Source: Siphonodentalium dalli (taxonomy: Eukaryota; Mollusca; Scaphopoda; Gadilida; Siphonodentaliidae). Taken from it: a stretch of DNA of 64,000 bases. Position 1 is the first letter of the stretch; each line of letters starts with the position of its first letter. The notes under the pieces were generated by a model. The model was given only the letters and a program-made list of their open reading frames with translations, ran no database searches and had not been told where the DNA came from. The position numbers were made by a program, and so were the translations under genes. This document shows positions 11,001-26,000 of the stretch, one piece after another. The stretch lies in contig CP136065.1 in assembly GCA_032622095.1 (NCBI GenBank), positions 149,739,577-149,803,576 of the forward strand, given 5' to 3'.

Positions 11001-14000
11001 AGTGCGTGTACACTGTCCACTAGTCAATCAAAAGCAACGAATTTATATTTATGATGCCACTTGATCAATCGATAATTCTACAACGTGCTGTCAATTTAAA
11101 CTTTAGGCCTGGGCTCTTTCTTGTTTGTAAACACTGACACGTGCTCTTTAATCATGGACGTAAATTAGATACATTATATACATTGCTGCTTTAATTAATT
11201 AAGTAGAGTAAATAATTAAATAAGAGTTAATTTAGCTTTAATTTGAACATTAATAAGGGGCATATAATAAAAAGAATACCTACAGTTTTTTGTTTGAATA
11301 CCTGAAACATCTCATTCGTGTCTGGGAAGAAAAATAGAACTTTAACTCGTGACTTGCAGCCACTCATGAAAATTAGATATATCTTTCCCAACACTCATGA
11401 GATATTTCGGTATTCAAACAAAAAACTGCAGGTATTCTCTATATATTCTCGGATTACCCTGATTGGATGACTAGTTCCTGAGATAAGTGGTTAAGTACCT
11501 GGTGGCTAGACATATTGAAAAATGTTCAAATACAGTAATGCCCTAATTAATCGACTCGAGAGTTTTCCGATGAATGGCCACAAGCCATATTTCCGACTAA
11601 ATCCTGAAAAGTTACCCATAATTCTGCTGTGGTTAAGGAGTCAATTAATTAAGGCATTACTGTAAATGATACAATATTATCAAAAATCACCACTGAGACA
11701 CATTGAATAGAAACTCAGTGTTGTGACAACATAGTGATAGCCATTCACCAGTCTTACACTTTGAAGTTTGGATGAAACCATTTGAAGAAACCATTGGATG
11801 AATTGAAAGAGAACTATGAGAAGAAACAAGTACCTGTGATTTTGAGGTAATTGAAATTAGACCCTAATTACAATTACAAAGACATCCTAACCAATTACAA
11901 TTACATGTAATTGAGAAAAAACTCAATTACCAATTACATGCAATTACTTGAAAAAATGTAATTAATTACAGTCAAGTACAATTACAAATTACAATTACCC
12001 CATCCCGGTACAATAACTCAAATATCTATCATCGGCGCACTACAAATATATCTTAGAATTATTTCCAGAAATTATCCACACATAAAATATAATAACAGCG
12101 ACAGCCGGCAACACAGTTGACACACCTCGCGACAAGATCGTGACACCCGCGTTACTCACAGTGCCTATTTTAGTCTTGCATTAACCAAGACAATCAGTTG
12201 GAAAAACAGGCTGGAAATAATTATCTGAATACTGCAACATTCCCTAAATTTTCACTCACATTAACAACAGCTCCCGGAAATACTGATAAAATATTCTGCC
12301 GTATTATATCCTTATCTGTTGAAAGACCTGGCACATGTAGTTTGATTTTGTATCCTCCTCCAAATCTGAAAACAGAAAACAGAAATATTGTGCACCATAA
12401 TAAAGCGATTTAAACAGACATGGTTCATTTGGAGTTTTGTTAATTTTCTGATGTGGCTTTATTCAAAAGATATCTTAATGAGGCCTGTGATGACTGAACA
12501 CATGTAGCATGCAGAAAAACTTTGATCCATTGTTAATATACAAAAGATCATTTCCATCCTATCTAAGATGACGGAGACACATATGGATGAGTGTATTTTA
12601 CACTCCAAGGATCATTACTTTGGAAAAAAATTAATGGACAAAATCTATTACACATGGATATTGCTCTCTTCGTGCTGCATCATGAGCATACCAAGGATAA
12701 TTCAAACATGACCTACGATGACTGCGAGATCCAAATCTGGCATAGATGAATTTTCGCACAAATCCCTTAACCCAACAAATGAAAGAGTCAATGACACTGT
12801 AGCTCAACTTGAGACGGGAATAGTTTTGTAAACGTTATGCAATGCAGTTACTGGGAGGATGAAGAATAAGGAACGTAAACTAGAGGTCACCCCGAAGAAT
12901 CATTTATGACGTTTGGTGATGATCCTATGAGAGATGTGGCCTGTAGGGTCTGCCGGAGGAAAATGTCCTGCAAAGAGTAAAGTTCAAGATGGCTGCCATG
13001 TTTTTGATTGAAAATCATCCGGCAGCATGTGAACAGGTTGAAGATAGCACTGGCTAATTTTATAGTCAAGCCTTGAAATAGTTTGTCTGACATTTGCAGA
13101 ATGAGGTCCCCAGAGGGTGAATTTAGTGATGCTACCCCACATAGCGGGCTAGCATCGCTTACACCTCAGCAGAATGAGGTTCCCAGAGGGTGAATTTGGT
13201 GATGCTAGCCCGCTATGCGGGGTAGCATCACTAAATTCACCCTCTGGGGACGTCATTCTGCAAATGACAGACGCTTGTTTATAGTAGCCTCTTGATTTTT
13301 GTTCATGAAATAAGAGGACTGTATGGAAAACAGGCAACTTTATGTTGGAGAATGTACTTTGGATTTTACAGCGATGCTGGTTTGAACACTTAGGCATTTT
13401 CATTGTATCAAAAAATCAGGTTGAATCATAAAAATTAAAATCTTAAATTGAATGTCATACATATCAATTTTAGAGGAAATGGTGAATGAGTCTGTAACAG
13501 ACATGAAAATTAGCCTTCTGGGAGCATGTTAAAATATTAGCAATCTATGCTAGCACTGCAATTGTTCAGAAAGGCTCCTTTTGATTGGTGTACAAGGACA
13601 TTTCTGGGAGGTTGCAGCCAATCAGAAATAATTTTATTTGGTAGTCTGGCTCGATAACTATTATTACTAATTTTTTCTTCTTTGTGGTATAGATCCCATT
13701 AGACTCAAAGGAAATAATATAAGTGCTGATTTTTTGGGTAGGATCCGTTAAAAACAAGAAATTATGGCATATCGCCATGTGAAAAAATCTGACGCCCTGT
13801 CGGTTCTGATCCCATTACTGGTTAGAACTTTATAGAAGTGTAATTGAAATTTAATTTAATAAATTTAAATATGGTGTACGACCATGTTGATTATCAAAAT
13901 GAAAGATTTGAATTTGTTAATGCACGTTCCCCATGTTCACCCAACAACGCATATTAATTTTCAAATAGATATTGGATTAGGAATCGGAACGCCTTGTTCT

Positions 14001-17000
14001 TCGTTGAATTCTAGTTTTGTTTCATTGGAGAGGCTCCAATCAGAATTGTAGTTATTCAAATTTGGTGTTATGCAATGGTTGTTTGTATACACATTTGTCT
14101 AGTAAGATTAAATCATTCAGTTATACTTCTACCAAAGCTGGTAAGAACCGCCACTGGGATACACGATTTAGTGTACATACGATACTCTTGCAAGAATATG
14201 ATATTTTTTTAAATATAATATATATTTCCTTAAAGAAAGCCTGAACACTGAACTGGATATATGTCCTGCGTTTGTAAACCATAGTAGAAAGGGGTTAACT
14301 TTTTGGTCGCCTACCATTGGCTTGCTCGGAATCAGTCACACATGCGCAGTCCCAATATAACTCACTTTACAGATTGAATTCGTCAGTTTATTTTCAACTC
14401 AATCAGGAGATTGGCGAGTTGCGCGGTTGGGAATGGCACCGCCATGGGAGGGCCCTATGATATTTCAGTGTTCAGGCTTTCTTTAAGGAAATATATATTA
14501 TATTTTAAAAAATATCATATTTCCGCTAAAGGAAGCCTTTCACACTGAACTATATGGATTAGAATGCAAGCCCAGGAGGAGGCACGAGCAATAAAGTTTA
14601 TAGCCAAATTTTTTGAGGGAATGCACTCTTCTAAAACAGATTGTACCTAAATATGAACTCTTTAATGAATCTGTTATGATTAGTTACGTGAAATAACTCA
14701 TATAATTAGAGTGCTATATTGCTCAAACATGTACCTCCCCCCTTGTTTTTGGAAGCAACATCCCAGGTGGTGCCATTCAATTCAGAATTGCGAGCGAACC
14801 GAGCAATTCTCTTTTCTTCATCCGACAGTTCTAAGAGTCCAGCCGATTTGAGATGCGAGGAGACTAACTCCCTCTGCGCCTTAGCGACACAACAACCTGC
14901 ACTGGAGGAGGCCCACTCCGAAGATGGCAAGACAACCAACATTAAGAGTTAACTAACTGCTGTTCGCCAATGCAAATGGCAGATAACCTGATGCCCAATC
15001 TGTGGCACAGGGATCAAATGGAGAGCCCATTAGCCCAAATGGGTTAGACAACTATAAGTGAGTCAAGCCATCGGATCAGAGGGAGCCCCCACCATCGCAT
15101 GCTGCAGGTGGTCATGCCCAAGCTAATATCCTGGCCAAGCTGGAGGGTGGGGAGAGGTCATTTTTCTCCGATCCCTTCACGGAGGAGTGGCAGGCAAGGC
15201 CGCTTTTTGTCGTTAAGACGAGCGTGGCCATGGGGACGCGGCCCTGTCCTACGCTTAAGCTGCCGGAGGCCCATCTGCCGGTGTCGATTTGTAGGCACGC
15301 GATTTGGCAGCTTTAGTGCCCAGAACCGCTGGCGTTTGGTGGGGGACAAATGTCCTGGAGGTCCCAAGTACCCCGTCTTCTCCACCAGATGTTTCCCCAC
15401 AGACTGATTGTACCGCCGAGGCGTAATCGGAGGAGCGTGAACTGGTCCTGCCCTTAGAACAGTTATCACACGTTCACATGTCTCTGAGGTACCTATGTAT
15501 CACAATATACACATTGCGTATATATAAAATGATATATTATATTAAGTTTTCCTCATGTGATCATGTCAGAAGGCCCTACCAAAGCTGCGCCCATCAATCC
15601 AATGGTCGGAGCCAGATCACAGCTCCCTGTCATGATCCAACATATCACTAAATATAGATATATAACCCCACAGAGAACATGTCGCATGTCTCTGAGGTAC
15701 CTATGTATCACAAGATATTATTGCAGAAACCCGGTGATACAAAAGATATATCATGGTGATATATAAGTCATCATGAGATCATGTCATAAGACCCTACCAA
15801 AGCTGCGCCCAACAATCCAATGGTCGGAGCCAGAGCAGAGATCCCTGGCACAATCCAATGTATCATTAAAGATATATATATAGCCCCTCAGAGAACATGA
15901 CTAACAGCCATGAGCATCGGGAGCGCATGGCCGAACACCGCAGGTGACCAAGGAGCATCCAAGGAGAAAACAAACCGCTACTCTCAGGTGCCAAATAATA
16001 ATGTCGGTACGATTATTAATTTTGGAGAAATTTCCCAACGATCACCATCCTTTGGAATGGAGATAGACAGCAAAATGTGCAATCACAAGTATTATGTTCA
16101 GCCTAAATCCACACACATTATTATTATTAGGCCATCACGACCACTAGGCACCTGAGTGCAGTCCACGTTCCCAGCGGAATACCCACCGCGTTCCGATTCT
16201 AAGAAATGAAGGTGCGCCTTCTACAACCGAAATCAGTTCAAATGATGTACAATGTAGTCAGATGATAAACACAGGTAAATTTTCACGGTCACCATACGGA
16301 ATATTCAGGTCTGATCCTCTGCCCCCCCCCCAAACATGCAGCAGAACGACCTAGATGTGTGATAGGTCGGTTATAGTGTGAAGCATGCAGCAAACTAGGG
16401 GAAGACCCGCTCTAAAAATGGCTCCCCTAGGAAGGAAACGAATGAAATTATCATCCTCCTAGTAAAGGATACACATCCCTTTTATAATGTTGTTTTATTT
16501 TAATTTGAAGAGCCAAGATAGAGAGGAACTCCCCCTACCTAAGTGGTCCAGCTTAAGGCATGTTTAAGGAAGAGAGGACAAATCCAGCATAGACCGAAAT
16601 GCGCAGAGTTGGCAGCATGGTTTCAGGCCCTTACGATCGGGCATCTGGTGCCATGGGGATGGGATCCACTCGTACGGGGTGGGCCCCTGCCTGCGTCTTA
16701 GGAAAGGTCGGTAATGCTGGTCAATGAGCTTCCTCGAATGCTTAGCTGGACAGCGCAAACGTCTTTGCCTGTTTTATTGTCTATGTGCCAGATAATCAAA
16801 TTGATATGGGCAATAGAAGTATGAAGAGCCATGCTGATGGAGTCTTGTCGGAAAGGCTATTGGCAGTGGTCGTGGGACACGTGACAATATAAATGCTTTC
16901 CATGTAAATATGCTTCATTCGTGTGTGAAGTCTATTCGCCATATCAACTGTATGAAAGGTCGGGACACGTATATATTTGAAAATTCATTGAGACTCCAGC

Positions 17001-20000
17001 TAGTCCATGAATACCTCCAAAACACCTACCATGCCCTTTATGAACAATGCATGCTGTATTGGATGTACAGCCTGTTCTTGTACCAAGCTCACATTTGATA
17101 TGGTTACTTGCCATAAATAATGTCTCCCCCCACCTTCCTCGTCTTGGAATACCACTGCTATTATATCGTTATTCATTGGGGAACGTCATCCAGGCCACGG
17201 TCGCCAGTTATTGACAGTGGGCCAGTTAACTGGAGGGGTCAAGTCACCACGATTCTAAATACCTGTCAGGCTGGAATCATTCTCATAATTGAATCAAGAA
17301 GGGGAAAGTTTTTTAATCCAAAGTATCTTCAAATATATTTGTAGATAGTGAAACCATGATTAAACACCGTCAGAGTGACGATAAGCTTCTTCCCTTACTC
17401 TAGAGAATGCAAACCGGAGCACCCATGATTTGTAATTTTGTGTCCCAATTAGAGCCATATCCCGAATCGTAGTAACCCAACCCCCACCGCTTCTTTTCGG
17501 TAAACCTGAACAGGAAGGATAGCAATTATGTTTGTATTCCGGAAGGAGACACCATTTAGTCAAGAAACAACCCAGCAATTTTGAAAGGATGGGTTAATTT
17601 TGGATACAATTCAGAATAATAACTAAAATCTGGAATTGAGACAATAGTGAAACTGTCATCACGATTAATTTTAGTGTCATGCTTGCAATCATTAAATGCT
17701 AGCAGTTAAAAATTTGACATGAAGTTGAAGCACTGTATGAGAATCGAATCATGTACTCAACAGAATTCTGACTCTTGTCAGATGTCAATCCCTGTCTGAA
17801 ATTAATGACACTAACGAATCTTAGTACCACGACAGTCGTTATTTTTCTGATACTGATAAACTGTAGTCACCTTCAAGCGTCGACAAACACATCTAGATCA
17901 TAGGAGACATGTGTGACAGTATTGAAACAGAAAACACAAAGTATTTTGTGAAAGCATGTTGTTTTGATGAGTTCTAGTGACTCCAGTAGTGTTCTTTAAC
18001 ATGCACACACCTAGGTGTGTACATGGGTCAGCCATTAAGTTTTAATTGTCCACACCCGATCGCACAGCGTAGTGCACCCACGACAACATACCTGAACAAG
18101 TGTTGTAATGGGGAAAGTCGGCATTTGCATTCGGATTTTATTCAGTAATCTCGAATGGGACTTTTTAGCCTGACAAACTTGGTATCGGACCGAGTTCTGA
18201 TTTCTGTCAGAATACCCTGACCAGGGTGCGATCCCCGGTCCACTAGCACATGGCTGAGATTGTTACATTGAAGTTGATGCTCCGTTACGAGAATCAAACC
18301 ATGAACAGAATTATAACACTTGTCAAATATCAATCTCTGTCAATTTATTAAAGTAATAATGACTCTACTGTTCTTAGGTACCTGTTTTTACATTGATAAA
18401 CCAAGATGTAATCAACTTTAAGTTCAAATGTGACCAACACATCTGGATCAGTTGTATTGAACCATAAAACAACAAAGTATTATGTGAAAGAATGTTGTTC
18501 ATAACATTATGATAGATAGCGTCAGTAGCGATGGTAATTATTGCTAAATAAATGTCCACGCGTAAATAAATTCCCACGAAATTAGGAGACTTCCGGTATC
18601 GAATCACGTGGCATTTTTTATATGTGACAAATTCAATCATACCTTATAGGTGCTATAATAATTACATAGATGTATTGCTCACAATAATCTATGCGCCTCG
18701 TAAGGCCTTGAAATGGCGGCTGATTATGGCGAAATGTCAATTTTTATATTCGATAAATTTTAAGTCCGCCGCCTGTTCGAAAACACGGACAAGTGTATGT
18801 TTGAAGCGAAACGGTCCATGAATTCGAAACAATAATTATAAAAACGAACGCGTAGGCGACCAGTAATTATTGTATCGATAAATTGAATTTGTTGTCTAGT
18901 TGTTAAATGACAAATTCGGAACAATACTCCCTTTAGACTTCCGTTCGGTTTCGTAGCAGAAAATAAACTGACGAATTCAATCTGTAAAGTGAGTTATATT
19001 GGGACTGCGCATGCGTGACTGATTCCGAGCAAGCCAATGGTAGGCGACCAAAAAGTTAACCCCTTTCTACTATGGTTTACAAACGCAGGACATATATCCA
19101 TATAGTTCAGTGTGAAAGGCTTCCTTTAGCGGAAATATGACGTCGACGAGAGCCAAAGGTACGTAATCCGCGAAAACGTAATATTGAAAACAATAGAAGA
19201 CAACACCACTGAGGAGGTGCAGTGGGGCCCCTTTAGCGCAAGTCGTCCTAAAAAAATGGCATTAGGGCATGCCTCAGATTAACAATTTTGAGGAAGAAGT
19301 TAATATCTGCTGTATAAACCAATGAGTGATAACCTCAAAATGTCAAGTTGTGTATATCTCATACCTCATATTTAGGTGGCATAACAAAAGTGTAAATGTC
19401 ACAATCAGGTGGTGAGAAATTTTAATCTTTTCAGAATGCAATAATTGGATAATCCAAACCAATTATTTCTATTTTGAACTGAATGCTACAATATGTCAGT
19501 ACAATATTTCTGATTATTTTTAACCGTGAAACAAGTCGTGAATATAACATACATGCGGCAGTATATCAATGCAAATTAACCCTTCCATGACTGGAGCTTC
19601 CTGAAATTTTGCGAAAACCCTATGCCAATGCATTCTCTTATATATGCTGAGTCTCACAAAGGGAGCCTCACATATGTAAGAGAATATATTGGCCTAACAA
19701 TATTTACCTTGACCTTATAAGCCAGCGCATACTCTTATAAATGCGAGGCTCCCTGTGGGAGACTGGCATATATAAGAGAATGCACTGGCACATGATATTT
19801 AATGCTGCACCAGTGCAGCTCGTCATGAAACGGGTTAAACTCATGTGTGTAATATGTGTCATAACAACAGGTTAGTCGATTATCAAAATAATTGATGATT
19901 AGCAAACTAATCAACAATTAATCAATTATCCAATTAATTGTTGCAGCCCTAGAAGTTGTAAATTCTGAGCTACCTCCCTATAGAGGTCACCTAGCTACAT

Positions 20001-23000
20001 TACGGACTGTGTTAATTTGATATCTGACCTGTTCTTGAGATGGTTGGGAGTCCCGATGCATTTGAACTGTCCATTGACGAGGATTGCTATCCTATCACAG
20101 AGAGCATCACATTCCTCCATACTACAAATAGCAAAAACACATAATCCATCATTGGTTCTTTCTGCAGGCGATAAATGACGATAGTTCTGTTAAAATGAGT
20201 CTGCCTAACCTCATAATAGGAAATATAACACAGGCTCATGGGTTAATAGCTACCGTAAATTTCGGTGTATAAGTCGCATCTTTTTTACCTGAATATTTAG
20301 TCCTGAATATTGGTGCGTCTTATACAACGGTAACTCAAAATGGGGGTGAAATCTTGACTCATTTTCGGGGAATTTGAGCGATGTCCGGTAAGTACACGCG
20401 TGTCGCGATGACAAGGAGATATTCAGAGCAAATATCGGCAGAGATTCAGCCACAAAAACTCTCCATAAAGAAGGATAATATTAATTGAATTAAACTATTG
20501 AACAGCTATCTTTCTCTTCACCATTATTCACTTTTATTCCCAAAATCCCGGAAAGAAAGCGTGATATAACCGGATATGTACGAAACCGAAAGTACAATTT
20601 CGGAATAAACAACAACATGGAATCGTCTTACGTAAGTATTTATAAGTAAGTATATTCCTGTCATATATAAATATTAAAATATTATAAATGTTTGTCTTGT
20701 TTTTATTACCAAAAACCTACCCAAAATACGATTTTGATAGACCATTTGCAGAAATGCGACTGCGCAAAAGATATAACGCCTTCTTCAACATTTCGGGAAA
20801 TTCCCTGTCTATAGTCTATATCAAAATCCATGGATCTGTCTTTTATTCAAAAAAAACAAAACAAGAGTAAATCCAAAAGAGTTCACTCATGTAAAGTCTT
20901 AACATTATGTGACACGCACTAAATGAATTGTAATCAAGCGAACAATAGAAAATTGTTCCTGGTGAGATCTACCGCTATAAATCATACTATTGCTCAACGA
21001 ATCGTAAAACAAAAAAGCACGTGGTCACAACAAGCGGTAGCATTCATTAGCATATTAGTGTCACAAAATTATTTGACATGTACACTAAGACATGACTTGT
21101 AATCAAGAGAACAACAGACCATTGTCCCTGGTGAGATGTATTCACAAGTCCTCCTAATTGATCGCCGCTCAGTGAATCGAGAAACTGACAAAGCACATGG
21201 TCGCTACACACACAGCGGCATTCTTTGAAGTTCGCTTTACTGCAGTGAGCGACATATCGATGCTGGCTTCAACGCAGGGTCAAAGTGCATACCTCTTTTA
21301 ACCCCCGCCAATATTGTTTATTCAGTTATTAAAACATATTCTATATGCTCCATATAATGGGTCACTTTGAGATTTTGGGTCATAACCGTTTTGGCTATAT
21401 ATTGTACTATATACATACCTCGATCGTTATGGATAAACGTGGGATTAAGCGCAAACGTCAGAGTTACGAAACTAGATTTAAGTTGGAAGTTGTTAAGTTT
21501 GCAGAACTTAACGGTAACTGTGCTGCCGAAAGACAGTATGTTGTATGTGAGAAGTTAGTACGAGATTGGAGGCGATCGAGGGATGTTGTGCTGTGCTATG
21601 CATTGTTATGTTATATTTTGTGTTTAATTGAGAATAAAGCATTCTAACGCAAATCAATTTCTTCATCATTCTTCCCCCAAATGTGATGTGTGAATACTTG
21701 CTCTCAATACGTACCAGTACAATACTTACCAGTACGCAGTCGCCGGCATCTAAAAATGGGTGCGTCTTATACACAGGTATTTCGCAAAGGGCAAGTTTTG
21801 GGGTTGAGAAATGGGGGTGTGTCTTATACACGCATGCGACTTATCCACCGAAATTTACGATATGTCAAATTTTAAAACAATGTAAAAAAAGAAAGAATTA
21901 TTACAAGGTCACACAGTCAAATTCCCATTTCTCAGACCTGCATTCTACCTTTTTATTTGCGATCAATCTGTCGGAAGATATTTTAATAAGTACGAAATAA
22001 TTGTGATGCATTTTTTATACAATTGAGATCGAACAGACCCTTTCCCAATCTCAAATTTTTTGATTCATTACTGTAATTAGTAACTATGCTCAAACATGTG
22101 CTAAACACATGATGCACATATTGCGGGGGGCAACTGAAATTAATCTTATTATAAAACCCTGATATAGCCGATGCAGAGATGGAATGCCTTGTTGGTTGTG
22201 CCTCAGGAATAACAAAATAAAATAAAATAGTGTGCACATGGTTTTCAGAGGTTTTTTGGCCTGAGAAACCTGAGAAACAGGAAATTGACTCGGCATGGCA
22301 ATATAACACCTAAGTAAAACATTCTGCTAATGAGTATGTACAATATCATAATCCCAGATGTATATGAGGTTCACTTGCTGGTAAATATATAAAAATGCCC
22401 AGCTAGTCCATGTATACAGCTTTATAAGATAAAATTTAGTTCTCATGGAATGTACAAGATAACATGGGAAGTTCACTCATGTCACGTTAATATTAATTAT
22501 TATATTAATTTATGTGGACCTTGATATGCATGATACTGTGATACAAGCATAAAGAAAGGCAACACAGTGTAGTTTGTTTTCCATGAAGTCACTTGATCAT
22601 TGGACTTATCAGCAAGTGCCAAGAACATTTCTATAGCAATTCAAGTTTGAAGTTATACAATCTAAGCATCCAAAGTTTGAAGAAGCATCTACTAAATCAT
22701 ACCAAGCCTGAAAATAGTGTGACTGTCATTTGCAGAATGAGATCCCCAGAGGGTGAATTCACCCTCTGGGGAGTTCATTCTGCTTAGGCCTGATCTTCTA
22801 GGAAGTAACTATAGTCTCCAAATTAACAATGTTTTTAGGTTCTTTTTCCCTTCTGGGAAGTTTCTATATCCTTTAATATACAGAAGATAAAATGCATAAT
22901 TGAGGTGACTAATGGGTGAAGGTCAACAACTTTAACTGGGGAAATTCAATCTGATCATTAAGGTCTCCCATAGCAGTTGAGGCCAAAGCAGAATGAGGTC

Positions 23001-26000
23001 CCCAGAGGGTAAATTTGGTCATGCTAGCCCGTCATGCGGGATAGCGTCACTAAATTCATCCTCTGGGGACCTCATTCCACAAATGACAAACACACTATTT
23101 GGTAACTTGAATCATACGCTCTGCTCACTGACCTGTGAGAAGTGAGGACAACTGACTGTCCCGATTTGATAGCATCAGTTATGCATCTCCAAACCAACCT
23201 CTTCGTTCCTGGATCCATACCTGTTGTAGGCTCATCCTAAAATGTGATAGTTTTACAATATTACGATTAAACGGACATGACTCATTTGAAATGAGGAATA
23301 AGATAGGTTTATAAAAAAAAACAACTTCAGGCTCTATATATTCGAAAAAATCATAGCAGTAATCCTTTCCTATGAATGGCAACAAGCCATATTTATGACT
23401 AAATCCTGAAAAGTTACCCATAATTCTGCTGTGGTTAATGAGTCGATTATTTAGGGCATTAATGTACTCAATAATAACAATTTTATGTCTTATATTGCTG
23501 AGAATCAGGGTCTTCCCATGTCTGAACTATAAACATACCAAGAATATAACTTTAGGATTTCCCAACATTGCAATTGCAAGTGAGACCTTCCGTTTCATTC
23601 CACCGCTATAGTGACCAATAATCTTATCACAGTCTTCTTCTAGCTGGAACCTCTGGATAATTTCACTGACAGTCTGAAAAAAACACGGAAAAATTTACTT
23701 GCATTGAAATTTAGGCCGCATGGTCTTCTTCAGCCAAAACAATTTATATCGGTATACTCAATGAACAATCGAATCCATACCATAACAAGATTGGTCATTA
23801 TACATTGCTGTGGTATATTGCACCTATAATGTATGCTGGCATGAACAAATTCTAGTTGTTTGGTTTTTGTTGTGAGTGGAGGCCTTGGAGCACTTTATTT
23901 TACTAAACATTATTATGTCACTGGTGGTCTGGAACACTCAATAAGGCATACACAAGCATCAGGTCATTTGCATTTTCACCACCCCCCCCCCCCCCAATAT
24001 CTGCATAAGCAAAGAAAATGTTCATGTTCGGTCATTTTCAACAGGCAGATTAAAAGAGCATATTTAGACAAATTTAGTGCCCATTTGCAAAGATACCATG
24101 GAAGAGCGTTGCAAGTTGCATCCACACAATATCAATGCAACTAGGGGTCGGTGTGCGACGTCAGGTGATGGCATTTCGACTGACCAATTTCCTGCGAATG
24201 AGTGTAAATATGGCCTTTGGACAAATTCTCGATTCAAGCGCAGTTAGTATTTGAACCAATTCAGCCACATGTGTTTGGTGGTAATCAACCAACCCTCATT
24301 GCAGTTATCAACAGGAACCAAGAAAACCAGAAATTTCAAACGAAGAAAAGGTCAGTAAAATTATCATCTGGAAAACAAGAGAACCTGAAATTCAAAGTCA
24401 AATGGGTGGATGGAATCCAAAATAAAACTTTACCCGTATTTTTTATGGTTGTAAATTTCAACAAAAGGCCATAACTAATTTCATTTAGTTCAGTAGAACT
24501 AAAGTTATCCTCCAGAAGCGAATATGAACGAATGGATAGACAGACCAAAAACATAATAACCGCTTTTAAAATGGGCGTATAAAAAGATATCCTTCACTAC
24601 AGTATTTGATGTATTCCTACTAATAATTTGAGACATCATATTAGTTTTAGCTTTGTTGTAGAGATGGCAGTAACAGAATTGATTAGCATCTTCACACGGA
24701 TACAAGTCAATTCTACTGGGATATATTCAACCTGGCTATGTGTAGGACAACCTGTTTACAAGTGTTTCATGAATAAAAAATGTTATGATTAAATTATAAA
24801 GATAATTGATGTTTTAAAAACTCACTGAGTCAATGTCGCTGGATGGTATTCCCCTCAATTTAGCATAGAAATTGAGCAGACGACGGCCTGTCAGAAAATT
24901 GTCCAGAGCATCCTCCTGAGGACAATAACCAATGTCACGTGAAGAGCTTCCATTGAGTCTGTAAAATAGAAATTAGCCTTTTAAAGATGGACTATATCTT
25001 CCTGGCATCATTTCGAATTGACTAGTCCCAGGCTTATACATGTAGATTATGCACTAAGAGACCCTGCTATCGCTCTGTAACATGCCCACACCTAATATAC
25101 CTTCTGGGTATATTCAAATCCATGTTTTTCTATGTTCGCGAATGACAGATTGACAAGATCAGGGGCATGCAGGTCTAGATTCTTATCTGCTAACATGTTC
25201 GCGGGTCTGTTCTCATGTGTTCGAACCACTAAGAACATGTTCAAGACCTCAATTACAAGGAATAACCTATATGGTCTAGAGCTTTCATTAATAGAGTGGC
25301 GTGGGTAGTTTCACTATGGACCTTCTTCCATATTGGAGCAGATATAGCATCATTTACATCATCGATCCATATGTAATAACATAGTTAACAACAGCACAGT
25401 TATACCCATTAAAACTGAGCACCTTTCCTCATGTGTTCTGAGAAAATAGTTTACCTGGTATATATATTTAAAATATCTCTTCACCAACACCAAGTAAAAT
25501 ATCAAAGGCAAGCCTTGAAATAGGTTGTCTGTCATTTGCAGAATGAGGTCCCGAGAGGGTGAATTTAGTGATGCTACCCCGCATAGCGGGCTAGCATCAC
25601 CAAATTCACCCTCTGGAAGCTCATTCTGCTGAGGTGTAAGCAGAATGAGGTCCCCAGAGGGTGAATTTGGTGATGCTAACCTGCTAAGCGGGGTAGCATC
25701 ACTAAATTCACCCTCTGGGGACCTCAATCTGCAAATGACAGACACCCTATTTCAAGGCTTGATCAAAGAAATATGTTCTGATCATTTATTCCAATTATTA
25801 ATTGCAGAATCTAGTCCAACTTTGGTGTTTAAATATATTAACATATAATTAACTTCAGTCAATCAGCATGAGCTGTTCTATATTATTCCTGTGCATAATT
25901 CTGCCCGAAATCCTAAATGGCGGCTGGTACATACTGGGTCTATAACAATGACGAGGTTTATAGTTTGGGGTGCAGTCAACACTTCTATCAATAACCAAAT

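Larger units (their letters stand above)
14515..19140. mobile_element. 4.6-kb element bounded by 44-bp perfect inverted repeats
   Basis: 14515-14558 and 19097-19140 are exact inverse copies (TTTCCGCTAAAGGAAGCC core). On the right the repeat continues into the 143-bp block shared with 14254-14396. The right end is therefore the same family as the adjoining foldback MITE. The interior has a GC-richer stretch with short open frames of unknown identity (14706-15470), tandem repeats, and no transposase I can recognise. Confidence 0.65.

Noticed and set aside
16564-16758. Open frame of 64 codons on the minus strand as a gene
   Set aside because: No motif, inside a transposon-like segment, no splice context.
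18165-18245. tRNA-derived SINE (GGTGCGATCCC B-box-like)
   Set aside because: A box uncertain and no second copy seen in the window; left out of the features.
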